From the NCBI RefSeq assembly GCF_014898055.3, contig NW_023601433.1, positions 46,681,876 through 46,745,875 on the forward strand: 64,000 nt of DNA, written 5' to 3'. Of this stretch, positions 11,756-24,517 are shown in pieces; the first letter of the stretch is position 1, and every line of letters starts with the position of its first letter. Below the pieces are notes generated by a model. The model was not told the DNA's origin. It ran no database searches and worked only from the letters and a program-made list of their open reading frames with translations. The DNA comes from Talpa occidentalis (lineage: Eukaryota > Chordata > Mammalia > Eulipotyphla > Talpidae). A program made the translations under genes and the position numbers.

Positions 11756-13050
11756 TATAGGGCATAATTTTAAATATTTTTAAAAGTTTAGAGTGACAAA
11801 AAATAAAAGCAAAAATCCTATGACAATCTCAGGCAAAATAAACTTAACAGGGGAAAGCCCAATATAGCAATTTTTTCAAAGGAGTATATAAAGGCAAGAT
11901 TTATTCCTTTAATTTATATTTTCATGATTCTTTGCCATAAAAGTTGACTGAAATTTCTTCTGTGTTTTCTGAGAGCAAAAACCCAAGTTTTCAGGGATTA
12001 AAGAATAGTTTTGCTTAAGTCTGTCCTGAGACCACAATTTCCCTAAACTCGGTGGAGCATTATTCTTGGCTTTGCAAATGTGATTAACAACAAATCCACC
12101 TCTGAACCTAAGCAAAGGTCATACCCGTAACAGCTTGGCTGATGCCCCTCATGGGATGAAATATGATGCCAATGAGTCCAAAGTTACCAACTCTGTCAAG
12201 GCTCACATGTGTTGCTCTGTCCCTATGTCCCACAAGGATGGAAGTCAAAGCCCATACAGTCACCAGCACCTCATATACTCTTATCTAATCTTGTATACAA
12301 CAGACTGCAAGGCTGTGTTGAGCTGCTAATTTATTGGCTCAGACTGCTTTTTATATGTTTTGGCACTGAACTATTTCCACAAGGCAAAGTGGATGAGTTT
12401 CCATGATGTCAGATCAGAAGGAAGTTCCTCAATATAATAGGCAGGTCACTGTTATCCTTCCGGTGCGCTAAAAAAACGCAAGACAGTGAATGATTTCTAA
12501 ATATAAAGAGTCATAAAATCTCAGAATTAATAAGGGGAAAATACACCAACTTTGAATTCAGAGATATGTTCACTCAGCACAATTCATGTGTCCTTTACAA
12601 AACAGTTTTGTGACCTCAGATAACTTCCAGCCTTAGGTCAAGAAACTCGAGGTCTCAGAGGTCCATTTAAGCATCTAAAATTTATGATTTTATGACTCTT
12701 TCCATCAAAAATCTTCTTTAATCCCAAGTGAGAAGGGCATGCTTCAAGCCTGCAACTGACCTGCCCCAAACCCACAGGGTCAGTCTGTGGAGCAGTCAGT
12801 GCAGGAATCTATGTATCACTTAGCAGTCTCTGAAGAGCACTCCAAAAACACCACGAAAAGTGGATGTGGACAGTTCCCACTGCAAATATGGGAATGGTTT
12901 CACTAGAGAGATGGTTATAACAGCTGAATAACAGAAAATAATAACCATGGTCTACCACATCTATGAAAAGAACAAGCACATATATATGAAAGAGAAGCAA
13001 AAAAGTTTAAGACAATCTTATATAGGAAAAATTCAGAATAAAGAAAAGCT
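11755..13050. other. No supported gene
   Basis: Unassigned intron sequence. A short stretch at 12085-12215 gives weak GAPDH-like words in one frame, but not enough to call a retrocopy. The small frames at 11909-12115, 12135-12406 and 12809-13177 are not supported. Confidence 0.45.
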
Positions 13051-13065
13051 TATCAACTCAATTTC

Positions 13066-13333
13066 TTTAAAGATTTATTTATTTATGCATACAAGAGCTG
13101 GGGTGCAGGCCAGAGATGCGGGAGGTGAGAGGACTCACCAGAGACAGAGTGGAGAGCAGAAGGAACGGGCAGAGTGACAGAAATACACTACTGAGGGGAG
13201 CAGCGGGCGAGACAGAGGAAGTCTACTTTCACCATATGGGTCACCTCCCTGGCCAGGGATTGAACCATGCTGCAGTGGCTGTGGATAGCTTCACAGTGCT
13301 GCGACTTAACCTCTTGAGCCACCAGGGAGGTCC
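13066..13333 (-). mobile_element. tRNA-derived SINE, older subfamily
   Basis: Reverse-oriented copy: agatttatttatttatgcat at the left, ccaccagggaggtcc at the right. Flanks caactcaattt (13054-13064) and caagtcaattt (from about 13335) are an imperfect duplication. Confidence 0.88.
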
Positions 13334-14579
13334 TCAAGTCAATTTTTAAAGTTTGGGCTTTTTCACAAATTAGGAAAAGACTATGATATTCCATAGTAGT
13401 AGCAGAGCAGTTTCTACAAATGAAAAATACCAGAGCACAGTCTGAGGATTAAAACTTAAAGCCCAGAAAATGTCTAAGACTGTCCCAAGGTCGTGAGGCT
13501 AAAAGGCTAGGTGAACATTATACCAGGCTTCTGATTTCTGGTTGGATGTTTTCCCAATACAGAGCTGTCTTCCCAAATAAGCAGTTCTCATCTTTGTTGT
13601 AATGACCTCCAGGCAAGAAGACTCTGCAGTCTCATCTGTAATCAATTCCGGAGTCTATCCTTTCCTACCTTCAATGGTTTCCTTAACATAAGTAACTAAA
13701 CAACTCTTCTGATAATTTTACCCATTTCTTCCTATTGATTAAAAAAAAAAAAACTAATGGCTTACACCTAGTATTAACCAGGCACTTTTAACCATGATCT
13801 ATATACTCTGAAGTTTTAAAAAAGGGTGTGCCTATGAGAGAAGGGGGAGCAGGAGGGAATTATGTATACGCCTTTTTTTGCGTACCTGATTACTCAGATT
13901 GGGCAAAACTGGAAGGCCCCTCACAAGCCTTGCTACGGCTTAGAAAAAATATTTTGAAACTGCAAATCTGTGAAACTGCAAATCAGAAAAAAGTTAAATT
14001 TATACAGGTGTACCCTGACCACTCTACCCATCTCCAGATTACAACGCTCAAGAGGAAGAGGGAAGATACACTAAAAACGTGACTTCTGTAGAAGCCAGCC
14101 TCTTTCAGAATCTCATGCCACTCTATGTTTATAAACTGTCCCAAATTTTAAAGCATTTTAATTCTATAAAATCCATGAGTTTAAACCCATATTATCTCCC
14201 AAGAAATGACTCGTGTATATAAACCAAAGTGAGGAACACCCACAAAGAACTGAACAAAGAAACAGAATCTCAAAATTATGGAAGGAATGGCTGCAACAAA
14301 TTTGCAAATAGCAACAGTCACGCTTAATGTAAATGTAATGAGGTCACCAAATTAAAGACAGAGGGCCATGAAGCACACCTGAACACCAAAGACAAACAAC
14401 AGCTCAGAGTGAAGGGTTTATCCTGCATAGGATAGAGCATTCTTGGCTGGCAGCTTTTATCTTTAAGTAGTCTGATCTCGTCATTCTGTTCTCTCCTTGC
14501 CCATACTACTTCGTCAAAGAAATCATGTATTATTCTGTTCAGGGTTCCTTTATAAGTTACCTGCTGGATTCCCTCTGTG

Positions 14580-14990
14580 GCTGTCACCTGCGGCCATGAA
14601 TGCAGAAGGCATTGGGAACATGGGCTCAGGGTACGCGTTGCCTGATGGGGGATACCTGGTGCATGGTGTGGGCATGTGTGAGTGTGCGCCCATGAGCCCG
14701 GAGGCTGAGGCTATAAGGACTGCGTCACACAGGTGACAGCTGCATCAGGGACCGCCTATGTGAGGACAAGTGACGGCTGCAAGGGGAAGCCCAGAGGAAA
14801 GAGCATATAAAGATTCACAGGGGGCCCAAGCTGCTGTCTCCCTGCTGGCTTCTTTCCCCTGCGTACTATTAAAAAATATGTGGGGATGATGCCAAGGGCT
14901 CCAAGGGCTCCAAGTTTCTCTTTTAAGCTGCCTGCACTGACGGTGAACCTACCCAGCCTGGGATGGTTGCAAAACAGTCATTTTGTTTAG
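14580..14990 (+). mobile_element. Diverged LTR, LTR-B-related
   Basis: Shares order with the LTR-B copies: 'gcctgatgggggatacctgg', 'gtgtgggcatgtgtgagtg', 'gaggctataaggactgcgtcac' (a TATA-like box before a conserved gcgtca), and a later 'ccaagggctcc' region. Ends are not definable and no target duplication is seen. Confidence 0.5.
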
Positions 14991-15059
14991 CACCTTTGTT
15001 CTTTGAGTTCAGTAACTTGTATATAACTTCTTTTATATACCTTCGATCAGCTTTTGTGA

Positions 15060-15440
15060 GTTTTCTTCCATTTATTTGAATTTCTTTTTTATGACAATTC
15101 TGAGCTCTGTGTCTGATAGGAAATACAGACCTTTCATGTCTTTGTGATTAGATTCTGGAGATTTGTTCTCTTCCTGTGGTTTAATATTCCCCTGAGGATT
15201 CCTTTTTCCATTTGTTACATTTTCCAACTCCCCATTTTTTTGCTTTCTGGGCCCCCCTGCTGTTGGTGCGGTTTCTGTTGGGTGTGACTCCATCCCCACC
15301 CTGGGACCAGGGGTCTTATAGGTGCTGCATGCCTCTGCTGCCACCTTAGGGCACTGGGTCTTCCACACTGTCACAAGGATGACCCCTTTCCCAGCTCTGG
15401 ACCACAAGTGGCCTTCGGACTGCACACCTCTCGGCTGCTT
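15060..15440 (-). mobile_element. L1 5' region fragment, minus orientation
   Basis: The minus-strand frame 15425-15072 carries NPQGNIKPQEENKSPESNHKD and ends LSDTELRIVIKKKF, matching the spaced words in the L1 at 61.4-61.6 kb (SPQGNDVPQKENHPPECNNSD and IPEREFKIAMIKKL). This is the ORF1 upstream/N-terminal part of an L1 that was separated from its 3' end. Confidence 0.72.
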
Positions 15441-15449
15441 TGGGATGCT

Positions 15450-16120
15450 GTGCCTGTCACTATTTCTTGAACATCCACTAGCATCAGTACTGCGCTAAAA
15501 GCTAGTATATATAATGGAACAAACGATGGACTTGGCCTCCGCCCCACAGATACAAGAGGACACTCTTATCTGTACCTCCATGCCTAGTAAGCTCATCCTT
15601 TCCTCTTCATCAAAATTTGACTTTGTTTCCCAGTATCAACTCAAGCCTTCACCATACTACTGATCTCACACTTGGTCTTCCTGCTCCAAGATGAATCATG
15701 TGGCTGGCACAATTCATATGACACTACCTGTGGGTGCCCATGACATTCCTCTTCAGTTACCTTAATTTAGGAATGGATATAAAGCAAACAGGAACAGCAT
15801 TTACCAATACTCAGTGAATGTCAATCCACTTGCCTCTTCCAAATTCTTATATAATAAAAGTAGCTTATTTTGTGAATTTTCATGTGCATTATATTTCCCA
15901 CATAAACACTCTTTTCTCTGAGGAGCAAGCACTGCTATTCTCCCCCATGCATTTTGTAGCCCTATAGTCTGCACATTTTCAGTATCTACTGAATGAAAAA
16001 AAAACTTTCATCATCCATTCTAAAATTTGGAGAATTCTGTCCCAACCAGTATTAAAGTTTTGTATATATCTGTTCCCACAATTTTAACTTAATAATTTAT
16101 ATTATAATATAGACAAATAG
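15450..16120. other. No recognised feature
   Basis: Unassigned intron sequence; nothing I can support. Confidence 0.4.
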
Positions 16121-16124
16121 CATA

Positions 16125-17145
16125 TAAAAAGATTATCCACATCTTTTCATCAGGAGAATGAAAATTAAAACAACATTAAGCCACCAATGCACATATATTA
16201 AAATGATTAATTCCAAACACCGACAATATACCAAATGCTGGTAAGGACACGGAACAACAGCCTCAGTCACTGCTGGTGGGAATGCGAATTGGTATAGGCA
16301 TTTTGGAGATCACCTTAAAAACTAATCATGCCCTTATACTATCTAGCAATCATGCTTCTTGGTATTAACACAAAGAAGTTGAAAACATGTCTACGCAAAA
16401 ACCTGCATATAGAACCAAAAATGCCAAAACTTGAAAGAAGCCAAATTGTCATTCACAGGGGACAATTTGTCAGTCCCTGCCTGCTTAATAATACAGGGCA
16501 AGCCCCAAAAGCAGATGTACACAGGGATTGAGGAAAAGGAGAACAAAGAGAGAAAAAAAACTTTATAGGCTGGCATACAAAAGGATGTGTGTCCTACTAG
16601 CAGACAGATCAGATGAGCAGAGCCCAGGGTACAATTAGAAGACAACAAAAAAGAGGTTCAGTTCACCCACGTTCAGTCTCCTGAAGATGCCCATGGCAAT
16701 TCTGCTCCACCTGCTAGTTCCTAGCAGAACCCATTCAGGGAGTCAGGGGTAGAGTCCCTTCACTTAGGATAGATAAAGAAATTATGGAAAATATACACAA
16801 TGGCATACATAGCGATTAAAAAGATGAAACTGTCATTTGGGACAAAATGGATGGACTTTGAGGTAATTATGTTGAGTGAAATAAGTCAAAAAGTGAAAGA
16901 TATGGGATGGTTTCACTCCTCTGTGGAATATAAATAATGAAAAAAGCTACACAGGCAATATACCGTAGGAATAAATTTTGAACTCATTGAAAAAATATCA
17001 TGGTTACCAGCGGGAACAGGGGCAAGGAGAAGAGGGATGGGGGTGGGTGGCAAATGAGGTACTGGCAGAGGTAGTTTGGTGGAGGGTGAGTGAAGAATTC
17101 GCACATAGGGAAGAGTAAATGTAACCTCCCCTCCCAAAAAAAGTA
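16125..17145 (+). mobile_element. Old L1 3' end, interrupted by about 300 bp
   Basis: 16125-16455 follows the ORF2 C-terminus order (aggagaatgaaaattaaaac, ctgctggtgggaatgcgaat, ttggagatcacc), and 16765-16930 resumes with 'gataaagaaattatggaaaatatacac', 'gttgagtgaaataagtc'. The text between (about 16457-16762) is foreign to L1 and looks like an insertion at the position where ORF2 reads 'caaatgtc..ggatggataaag'. Confidence 0.72.
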
Positions 17146-17154
17146 AAATTAAAA

Positions 17155-17600
17155 GAAAAAAAGATGTGGCATAAATACACAATGCAATGCTATCAGCTAT
17201 AAAAAAAAATGATAAAGATGAAATCTTGCCGTGTGTGAAGACATGGATGGAACAGGAAGGGATTATACTAAGTGAAATAAGTCAGAAAGAGAAAGACAAA
17301 ACACCTGTTGATTTCACTGATATGTGGACTCTAAAGAAACAAAACAAAGGAAAAGATAAAACAACAACAACAAAAAAAAAACTAGGTATCTGACTACAAA
17401 AATGAGACTACCAGAATGGTAGCTACTAGAAGTAGTAAGCAAAGGAGGGAAGGGACCTGGACTATGATGAAGATTCATTGGTGACTTGGTGTGATCACAT
17501 CCACGTGAAGAGGTGAATCTATACAGTGTTATTCTTGTGTGTTATGATATACAGTGTTATTCACTGTTACTTCAATGAAAATAGAAGGGGGTGAAAAACC
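17155..17600 (+). mobile_element. L1 3' end fragment, second copy
   Basis: Restarts in the ORF2 C-terminus ('gatgtggcataaatacacaatg', 'gacatggatggaacagg', 'gggattatactaagtgaaataagtc'), then the 3'UTR with 'ggtagctactagaagtag'. The restart means it is separate from the preceding L1 3' end. Confidence 0.7.
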
Positions 17601-18329
17601 TACGAACTAGAGAAGATTTTCAAAATTAGATAGCATCCTAACAAAAGTGTGAATGAAAAAAGGTTTCCTTTTGACACAAATGTAAAATAAGCAACCCATT
17701 TTCAATACTGTGGAACCACAATGAAAGCACTGACCACAGAAAACCGGCTAAATCCAGTATAAGATCCATGAACAACACATCATTGTGCTTAGATGGGGCC
17801 TTCAGTATCAGAGAGGGCAGCAGTACTAACCTAGGGCAGGAACACAAGAGTCCTGTCCTCAACCAGTGATGACACATTTGCAGCCCAGGAACTGGGTTTA
17901 AGCAAGGCAACAGAAAGTGTGTGGGGAACCACAGGCAGAGAGAATGATAGTAGACCTACAGACCTGTCAGATGAGCTTCAACTCTCTCCATGGAGGCCTC
18001 TTTAAGAACTCACCCCAGGACAGGGTGAGGAGGGAAAAAAATCACCCCAGTGTCAACCCAAGAAAGTCAAATATCAAATACACAACATTCTGGGTCACTT
18101 TATTTTTGTCCTGCAGAGAATAGAAAGAAGGCAAACAAAATATCTATGAATATGAAGATGCTATCTTAAAATCACCTTTGTGTAAAGACTAACCTTAAAA
18201 TGTGTCTCACTCTGGCAAACAACCTTTCACAAATGCTAACTCCGAGAGTACATGGGTCCAACCTTGATGAAGGGGAAAGGGTATGGGGAACAGTGAGCCC
18301 TTGGCAGTATTACCAAAACAAAACTCTAA

Positions 18330-18640
18330 ATATATATGCCTACCCTTTGATTTAGAAATTCTAATTCTTGAAATTTCCTCAGGAACAAAGCAAAGATGCA
18401 ACCCCAAAATGTATGCATATGATTTATCTTTTTAAAATTGCATGTAAATAAAAACTATATGTAACACTAAAAAATGATAAATAGGGATTAGATAAGTAAA
18501 CAATGGCAGGTACATAAAACAGACTACCACACTGTTAAAAATGAGATGTAAGTATATTTATTATCATGGAAAAGTATATGTGAAAAAAATTAAGTTTTAA
18601 AATGATACTCAAATACTATCTTCTGAGACAGCCTAGGTAA
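18330..18640 (+). mobile_element. Old L1 (L1M-type) ORF2 3' fragment
   Basis: 'tttgatttagaaattctaattc' (DPAIPLL equivalent) and 'taaacaatggcaggtacataaaacagactacc..gttaaaaatgag' follow the eroded ORF2 end of old L1s. Confidence 0.5.
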
Positions 18641-19370
18641 AAGAAATTGAAAACCGGCATTATAAGAGTTGCCCCAAATCCTGTCTGGACAGGTAGACTA
18701 AATCATAGACTGGCAAGCCCTGTCCCAACATCCAGTCCAAATAATCTGGTCTACCACACTGACCGTAAGGCATCACAATAGACCATAAGCGTCAGAATAA
18801 TTATCCCACAATCTCTTGAAGGGAGAAGGTCGAAAGCCTGCGTGCACAGTTGGAATGTAAGCCGTATGCCAATTCTCGGGCACAGTTCAACCCAAATCAA
18901 GTTATGATGCTGCTTTCCCCTCCTGCCACTAATTTTGTGGAATTACCCTTTAAATATCCTCTTCTAATCCCATCAAAGAGTCAGACTAAATTCTCCTTTT
19001 CCCCACGCATCAGTTTCTAACTACACACATCAGTCTCTAACTACACCAACAGATCTCTTGTGAATTCCTTCCACAGAGGGCAAAGGACCCATTCTTTTGG
19101 GTCAGGGCCAGTAACCGTGTCATATAAGGTACCCCAAGAGCAACATGAGTACCCCAGGAGTCAACATGGTAATATCATTTCCACAGCAAGTTAGTTAAAA
19201 CCCTTTTGATGAGATTTTATGTTAACAATGAACACTCCATTCCCTTCTTTAACACTTAAACTGGCATTCAAAGTAGACCCCTCTAGTAACCCGCAATGAC
19301 AGCCCGTTATCTATGCTGTCTAATAACAATAGCCACTCGCCACACATTGCGACTACATTTATATTCTTTA
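18640..19370. other. Unassigned intron; short imperfect tandem repeat
   Basis: Contains catcagtttctaactacac repeated once with one change at about 19009-19043, and a second short near-repeat (gtaccccaagagcaacatga / gtaccccaggagtcaacatg) at about 19128-19168. No gene seen. Confidence 0.5.
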
Positions 19371-19385
19371 AAATTAAAGAAAATT

Positions 19386-19754
19386 GGGCCTCCCCGGTGG
19401 CGCAGCGGTTGAGCGCTGGGTTGCGAAGCTGCCGGCGACCTCTGCGGTGCAGCGGTTCGATCCCCAGCTGCTCCCCGGCCACCGGAGGAGGGTCCCACAT
19501 GGTGTGCAGACCTCTCCTGCCGCCCGCTGCTCCCCTCAGCAGTGTACTTCGGTCCTTCTGCCTGCTCTGCTCCCCGCTCTGGCTCTGGTGAATTCTCTCG
19601 CCCTCCCGCGCTTCTGACTGTACCCAGTGCATGTATAAACAAAACAAACAAACAAACAAATAAATAAATAAATAAATAAAAACATGCCTCTATAAATAAA
19701 AAAAAATGTGTTAAAAAAAATAAAATAAAAAGTAAACTTTAAAAAAAAAAAATT
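19386..19754 (+). mobile_element. tRNA-derived SINE, GC-rich subfamily, near-consensus, long tail
   Basis: Good reference copy. A box tggcgcagcgg at 19398-19408 and B box ggttcgatccc at 19454-19464 are intact, as in a pol III tRNA promoter. The body is followed by a long (aaac)n/(aaat)n/A-rich tail. The exact 15-bp duplication aaattaaagaaaatt is at 19371-19385 and 19755-19769. Confidence 0.95.
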
Positions 19755-20589
19755 AAATTAAAGAAAATTTAAAATTCAGTTCTTCATTCACTCTAGACAC
19801 ATTTCCGTGCTCAATAGCCACATATGGAAGAGTTCTATCATCACGAAAAACTTGACTGGTAAGCACTGCCCTACAACAAAGGGAAAATGGTAGGCACAAA
19901 GATGATAAAATGGAGCTTAACTAATAAATAATGGGAAGTGCCGACCAAGCTTCCAGGTTAGTGCCCACACTAGGATATAGTATAGCCTATATATCTACTG
20001 CTGAATCCTGGAATTCTTTCATGTGGTAATAAAATGTCACTAATAATTTATAATAAATATAAGCCAAGATGCATCTAAGCATTATCTTTTCAAGCTGAAA
20101 TCTGCAAATGCTAAACTTAGCCTACTTAGTCCACATCTACTGCACAAATAAAAGTTCTGCATCATTCTTTGGAAATGAACTCATTCTGAGTTCATTTCGA
20201 AAATAAATCTCATTTGTTAAATTTAGATGCAAATCAGTACTCAAGCGTTTGATCATTCAACTTATATATGAAGCCCCAAATCACATGCTTTTGGCAAAAT
20301 AAAAGATTCTAATCTATTCTCAAGAGGCATATGATTGCCACCATCCAATCAAGAAAACAAACGTATAACAAGAAAATAAATGTATAACGATACTATGATT
20401 TATAATAAATATACATACATTTGGTCATCTATATGAAAACTACTTCTCATGTATATTTTGGTCTTCCCATACAATTCTTGATTCATACATATATAGCTCC
20501 CCAAAATCCTTGAAATTTCCTAAGGGTTGAACACGTTGAAGGTATACTTAGCTATATTTATAAAGTATCTATTGGAAAGCACATAAAAA

Positions 20590-20940
20590 TGGGGGTTGGT
20601 TGCCGTGTGATTAGATTCCAATCTCACCCCTTGACTTCCTGGGAGGGGAGAAGGGCAAGAGGTTGACTTCAATAGCTGATGGTCAATGGTTTAATCAATC
20701 ATGCCGATGTAATGAATCTTTAATAAAAGTCCCAAGAGGAATGGTTTCAGAAAGTTTCCAGGTTAGCTAACGTGAAGATTTGGGGAGAACGACACAAATG
20801 GAGGAGGCAAGGAGGCGCTGCACCTTTCCCCCATACCTTGCCCTATGCGTCTTTCCATTTGTTGATTTGTATCTCTGCAATAAATGGGTGATATGGTGAG
20901 TAACCAGATTTCCTGATTTCTGTGTGCTTTTCTGAAAAAA
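20590..20940 (+). mobile_element. Old ERV LTR fragment (family not assigned)
   Basis: 'tcaatcatgccgatgtaatgaatc', 'ataaaagtcccaagagg', 'tttccaggttagctaacgtg', 'cataccttgccctatgcgtctttcc' and 'ctgcaataaatgggtgatatgg' follow the order of a mammalian LTR with polyA signal AATAAA near the end. I recognise the pattern but not the family name with confidence. Confidence 0.55.
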
Positions 20941-21147
20941 CAATCAAAAATTAAATTAACCCTGACAAGTGTGTTCCTGTAACCTCTTATTTATAGTCAA
21001 TCATTCAAACACACTGATAATAATCTGAGCTTGCAATGGATATGTGAAGACTGAAGAGATCAGCCTGTAGCTAGCTGGTCAGAAACCCAGGTAATGGCTA
21101 GGGCTTGTCTGGGGCTTTAGATCAGTGTTCTGAAATAGGGGACAGTC

Positions 21148-21233
21148 CTTTTTTTTTTTGTGGGACCCTCGCCTGCGGCCAGGGAACGGCCCAGCAGCCC
21201 AGCGCTCAACCTCTGCGCCACCAGGGAAGGCCC
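21148..21233 (-). mobile_element. SINE 5' half only, with poly(A) and exact TSD
   Basis: On the minus strand it starts at the normal head (gggccttccctggtggcgcag), runs through the A-box region and gagggtcccac, then goes straight into poly(A). The exact 12-bp duplication taggggacagtc flanks it (21136-21147 and 21234-21245). The 3' body and AATAAATC tail are missing though the 5' end is complete. Confidence 0.88.
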
Positions 21234-21719
21234 TAGGGGACAGTCTTAAGCCCTTAACCTGCAGAACCTGAGGCTATCTCCAGGTATATAGTGTCAAAAT
21301 TCAGCTGAATTCCCAGACACCCTCTGCTGTTGTTTGAGAATTGGTTGTTGGTATGCAGAAGCCTCCATACACACTACACACCCAAGCTGGCAACTGGTTT
21401 CAGGGACAAAATTCCAAAACTAAAGAAATTTTATAACATTTTTAGAAAGCCAGAGACCTCATTTAGATACATGGAATAAAATAATGCATGCAAACTGCTA
21501 TCTATATGTACCTACACATGTAGATATATAACACAGAAAAAGAACAAATCTGCATTTACTAAACACTAATACAGCATCTTCATCCTGCAACACATCAATT
21601 CATGTTTTCAGGTTAAATTACATGAACAAGGAATTCGACCATCCACAGAGAAAGAATCTCTACCTGGTCCCTACAACAGACAAATTTTCTATCAGGTTTT
21701 ATAATAAACTAATAGTAGA

Positions 21720-21880
21720 TGATAATAATTTTTAACTTCTAATTTTGAAACAAATTTTAGGTTACAGAAGAACTATAAAATAGCCCAGCGTTCCCATATA
21801 GCCTTTTTCATAGGTTCCCAAGGTTAATAATAAACACACAGGTCAGTTTTCAAACTAACATTAAAACTATTATCAAAAGA
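21720..21880. mobile_element. Possible L1M 3'UTR fragment
   Basis: 'ttttgaaacaaattttaggttacagaagaactataaaatag..gttcccatatagcc' resembles the old L1 3'UTR phrase about tttgaaataattttagacttacag and aagttgcaaaaatag. Weak. Confidence 0.4.
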
Positions 21881-21899
21881 TGTATTTACATTAATAGCC

Positions 21900-24500
21900 A
21901 TTTTCTTTCTAGCTAATATTAAAATGGCAATTGCTAACCATAAAGATTATTAGGAGCAAAAAAAAAAAATTTAGCTACCTCAAAACCCAGATAAATAAAC
22001 CAAAAACAGAGATGAGGTAGGTAATCCAGCAGCAGGCAATCTTGACAGTAACAGCATACAGATGAGGGAGAACTTTAGTTTTGGTTACTTATTAGTATGT
22101 GATTTTTTATTCCCGAAGTGCAACTTTTTTTTTTTTTCAATTGATAGCAGGAAGCACAGACATGTCTCATTTGTCAAGTGTAAAAGAAATGACTCCCAGT
22201 TTTGTTTTACTTTATGCTATTTAGGCTGCAATTTTTAAAAAGGGAGTCAATCACTCTTTGCTACAAAGTCTTTATATCATAAAGACAAATTAAACATAAA
22301 TACAGGTGTGTGTGTGTGTTTCTTTCATATCAAATTTATGTTGCTCTTGCTTTCAATACCAAATGTCCTCCAGTAAAGATAATCAATGTCCGACAGGAAA
22401 GATAAACTATCTTATTTATACTTCATAAACCTCATCAGTTCACTAAACACTGCCAGTTAAGTTTGAGATAAAAGTATAAAGCCCTATGATAAAAATCTTT
22501 CACCAGCATTTGGAATTTTCCACCTTCCAAGGAGCAAATGTCCTAAGTTCCATTTAAGACTGATTATTAATATAGATTGAATAGCTTGTTTCAAAGACAT
22601 ACACATGGTGGTCTTGGACACCACCAGCAATAACAGAAAATTTCAACATTTTGACTACAAGGACCCAATTCTCACTTAGAACCATTCCCCAAGGAAGATT
22701 TATAGTGCCTTTGCTTTGGTAAATATCTCAATTTGTAAAGAAGATGATTTCCTAAGCTGCAATAAAAATAAAGAAGAGGCTAACCTATAAAGAATCAAAG
22801 TTTTTTAAAAAACACTAAAACAGTACTGGAAAAAAATGAAGTATAAAAACAGAATTCAGAGAAGTGGAATGCGTAATACAAAAACAAATTTAGGTAATGT
22901 TACAATTAAAGGCAATTTTCAAGTAAGAATTCAAAACTCTAGAAATAAACACATCTCTTACTGTTTACACTACTATGATTATGATTTCAAAAATCATCCT
23001 AATGGTTAATTTAACCCATCAACCATATTTTTAAATTTAGTTATATGCATAACATTATGTTTAAACAAATTAAAAACACTGCTCTGATGGTCAAAAAGCA
23101 ACCTCTTGATTTATCTAATTACATATGAGACAAACAGGACATAAAATTCAGTCAACTTTCTATTACTGCTGTTAATGTAGAAAAATGCTATCTTCAATAG
23201 CTTTAAGACCAAAATAATCAAAAAGCAGTATTTGTTAAAGTTGAGTATTTGAATTTCAGCCCCACTGGCTACTACTCTTATTCAGATGGCTGTGAACTGT
23301 AGTTGAAGAGGCTGAAAGACCAGAAGTCATATGAGAAACAAGATTACAGGACCCCAAATTACGGAAAGCTGCTGTAAACACACATTCGCATCATGTAAAT
23401 TGACTATAATTTTGTATCATTCTATCATATCTTTTTGACACCAGTCTGGAGATGAGAACATTCAGATCTTTTTGTATTACCAGAATTAGAAAATTAAATT
23501 CTTAACAGGAATATATTAGGAAGAGTTTTGCAGAAGCTATCACTTAACATTGACAAAGATTGTATAAAACTGCCTAAACCCTCAAATTTTACCCTCTCCC
23601 TCCTCAAAACCAATTTTTCCTCCTCACTTTTCAATTTCTATTCATCTAGTCCCCAAAGAGGCAGGGTCAACTCTGAACTCTCCCTCTATCTTACAGCTTT
23701 TAGGCACACAATTATATTGTGACCTCATCATTCTTTCAACAATGATTTCATACGTACTCAGTGTCGGGAGGGATGGAAAATACGAAAACTTTTTTCAAAC
23801 GCCTTGTTCAACATCTGAACAGGACTACAGTGCAGCGTGGCTTCCCTAACTTCCTTTCCAACCCAGACCTTCTCCATGAACTCATGCAACTGATCTCATT
23901 AGCTCCATCTTTCCCGCCCCATTTATCAACAGTTTCCATTATCTTTAACATACTAATCCTGAGGCTACTTTGATCAGGAAAGCCTGACACTCCTTAATGT
24001 GGCACTCAGGGAACTATAATACATGAAGTCATCAGACTCAACACTTGTCCAATCTATTCCAGTCTTTTCTGAGTAAACACTCCATTCACCATGAGCCAAG
24101 TAAATCCTGTAATTTCCCACCTCTAGGCCGTCATTCCACTCTGCCTGAAATGTTCTCATGTTCTTCTATCCACAATAACCACTGGCCACTCCAGTGGCTC
24201 TAGATACATCAAGGACAGCCTGACCTAGGATACTCAAGCAAATATCATCTATGAATTTAGATTAGATATAAAGAGTAGGATAGACCAAAAAAGGACCCTA
24301 AGAACAAACTGATCACACAATAGCTAACTATAGAACAGATCTGTAGACAGGTTGGGCAGGACAATGGGAACTACAGCAGATAGGTGAGTGACAGTCAAAG
24401 GTGATTAAGACTATTTTTGTGTAGAGTTATCAATCTCACTACAAAGTGAAAGGGGTACACAAGAGTGGCTCCCCCATGGCTCCTCGCTGACCATGCACTA
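21900..24500. other. Unassigned CCNY intron 1
   Basis: AT-rich. Includes a short (TG)n run at about 22305-22320. The part at about 23980-24180 has L2-like C/T-rich words but no clear alignment. The frames at 23528-23722 and 23761-23990 are not supported as genes. Confidence 0.45.
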
Positions 24501-24517
24501 AACCACAAGGGGCCACT

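Noticed and set aside
12085..12215. Possible GAPDH retrocopy (gctgatgcccc.., aagtatga-like words)
   Set aside because: Only scattered words match from memory, no continuous protein similarity, no poly(A) or duplication.
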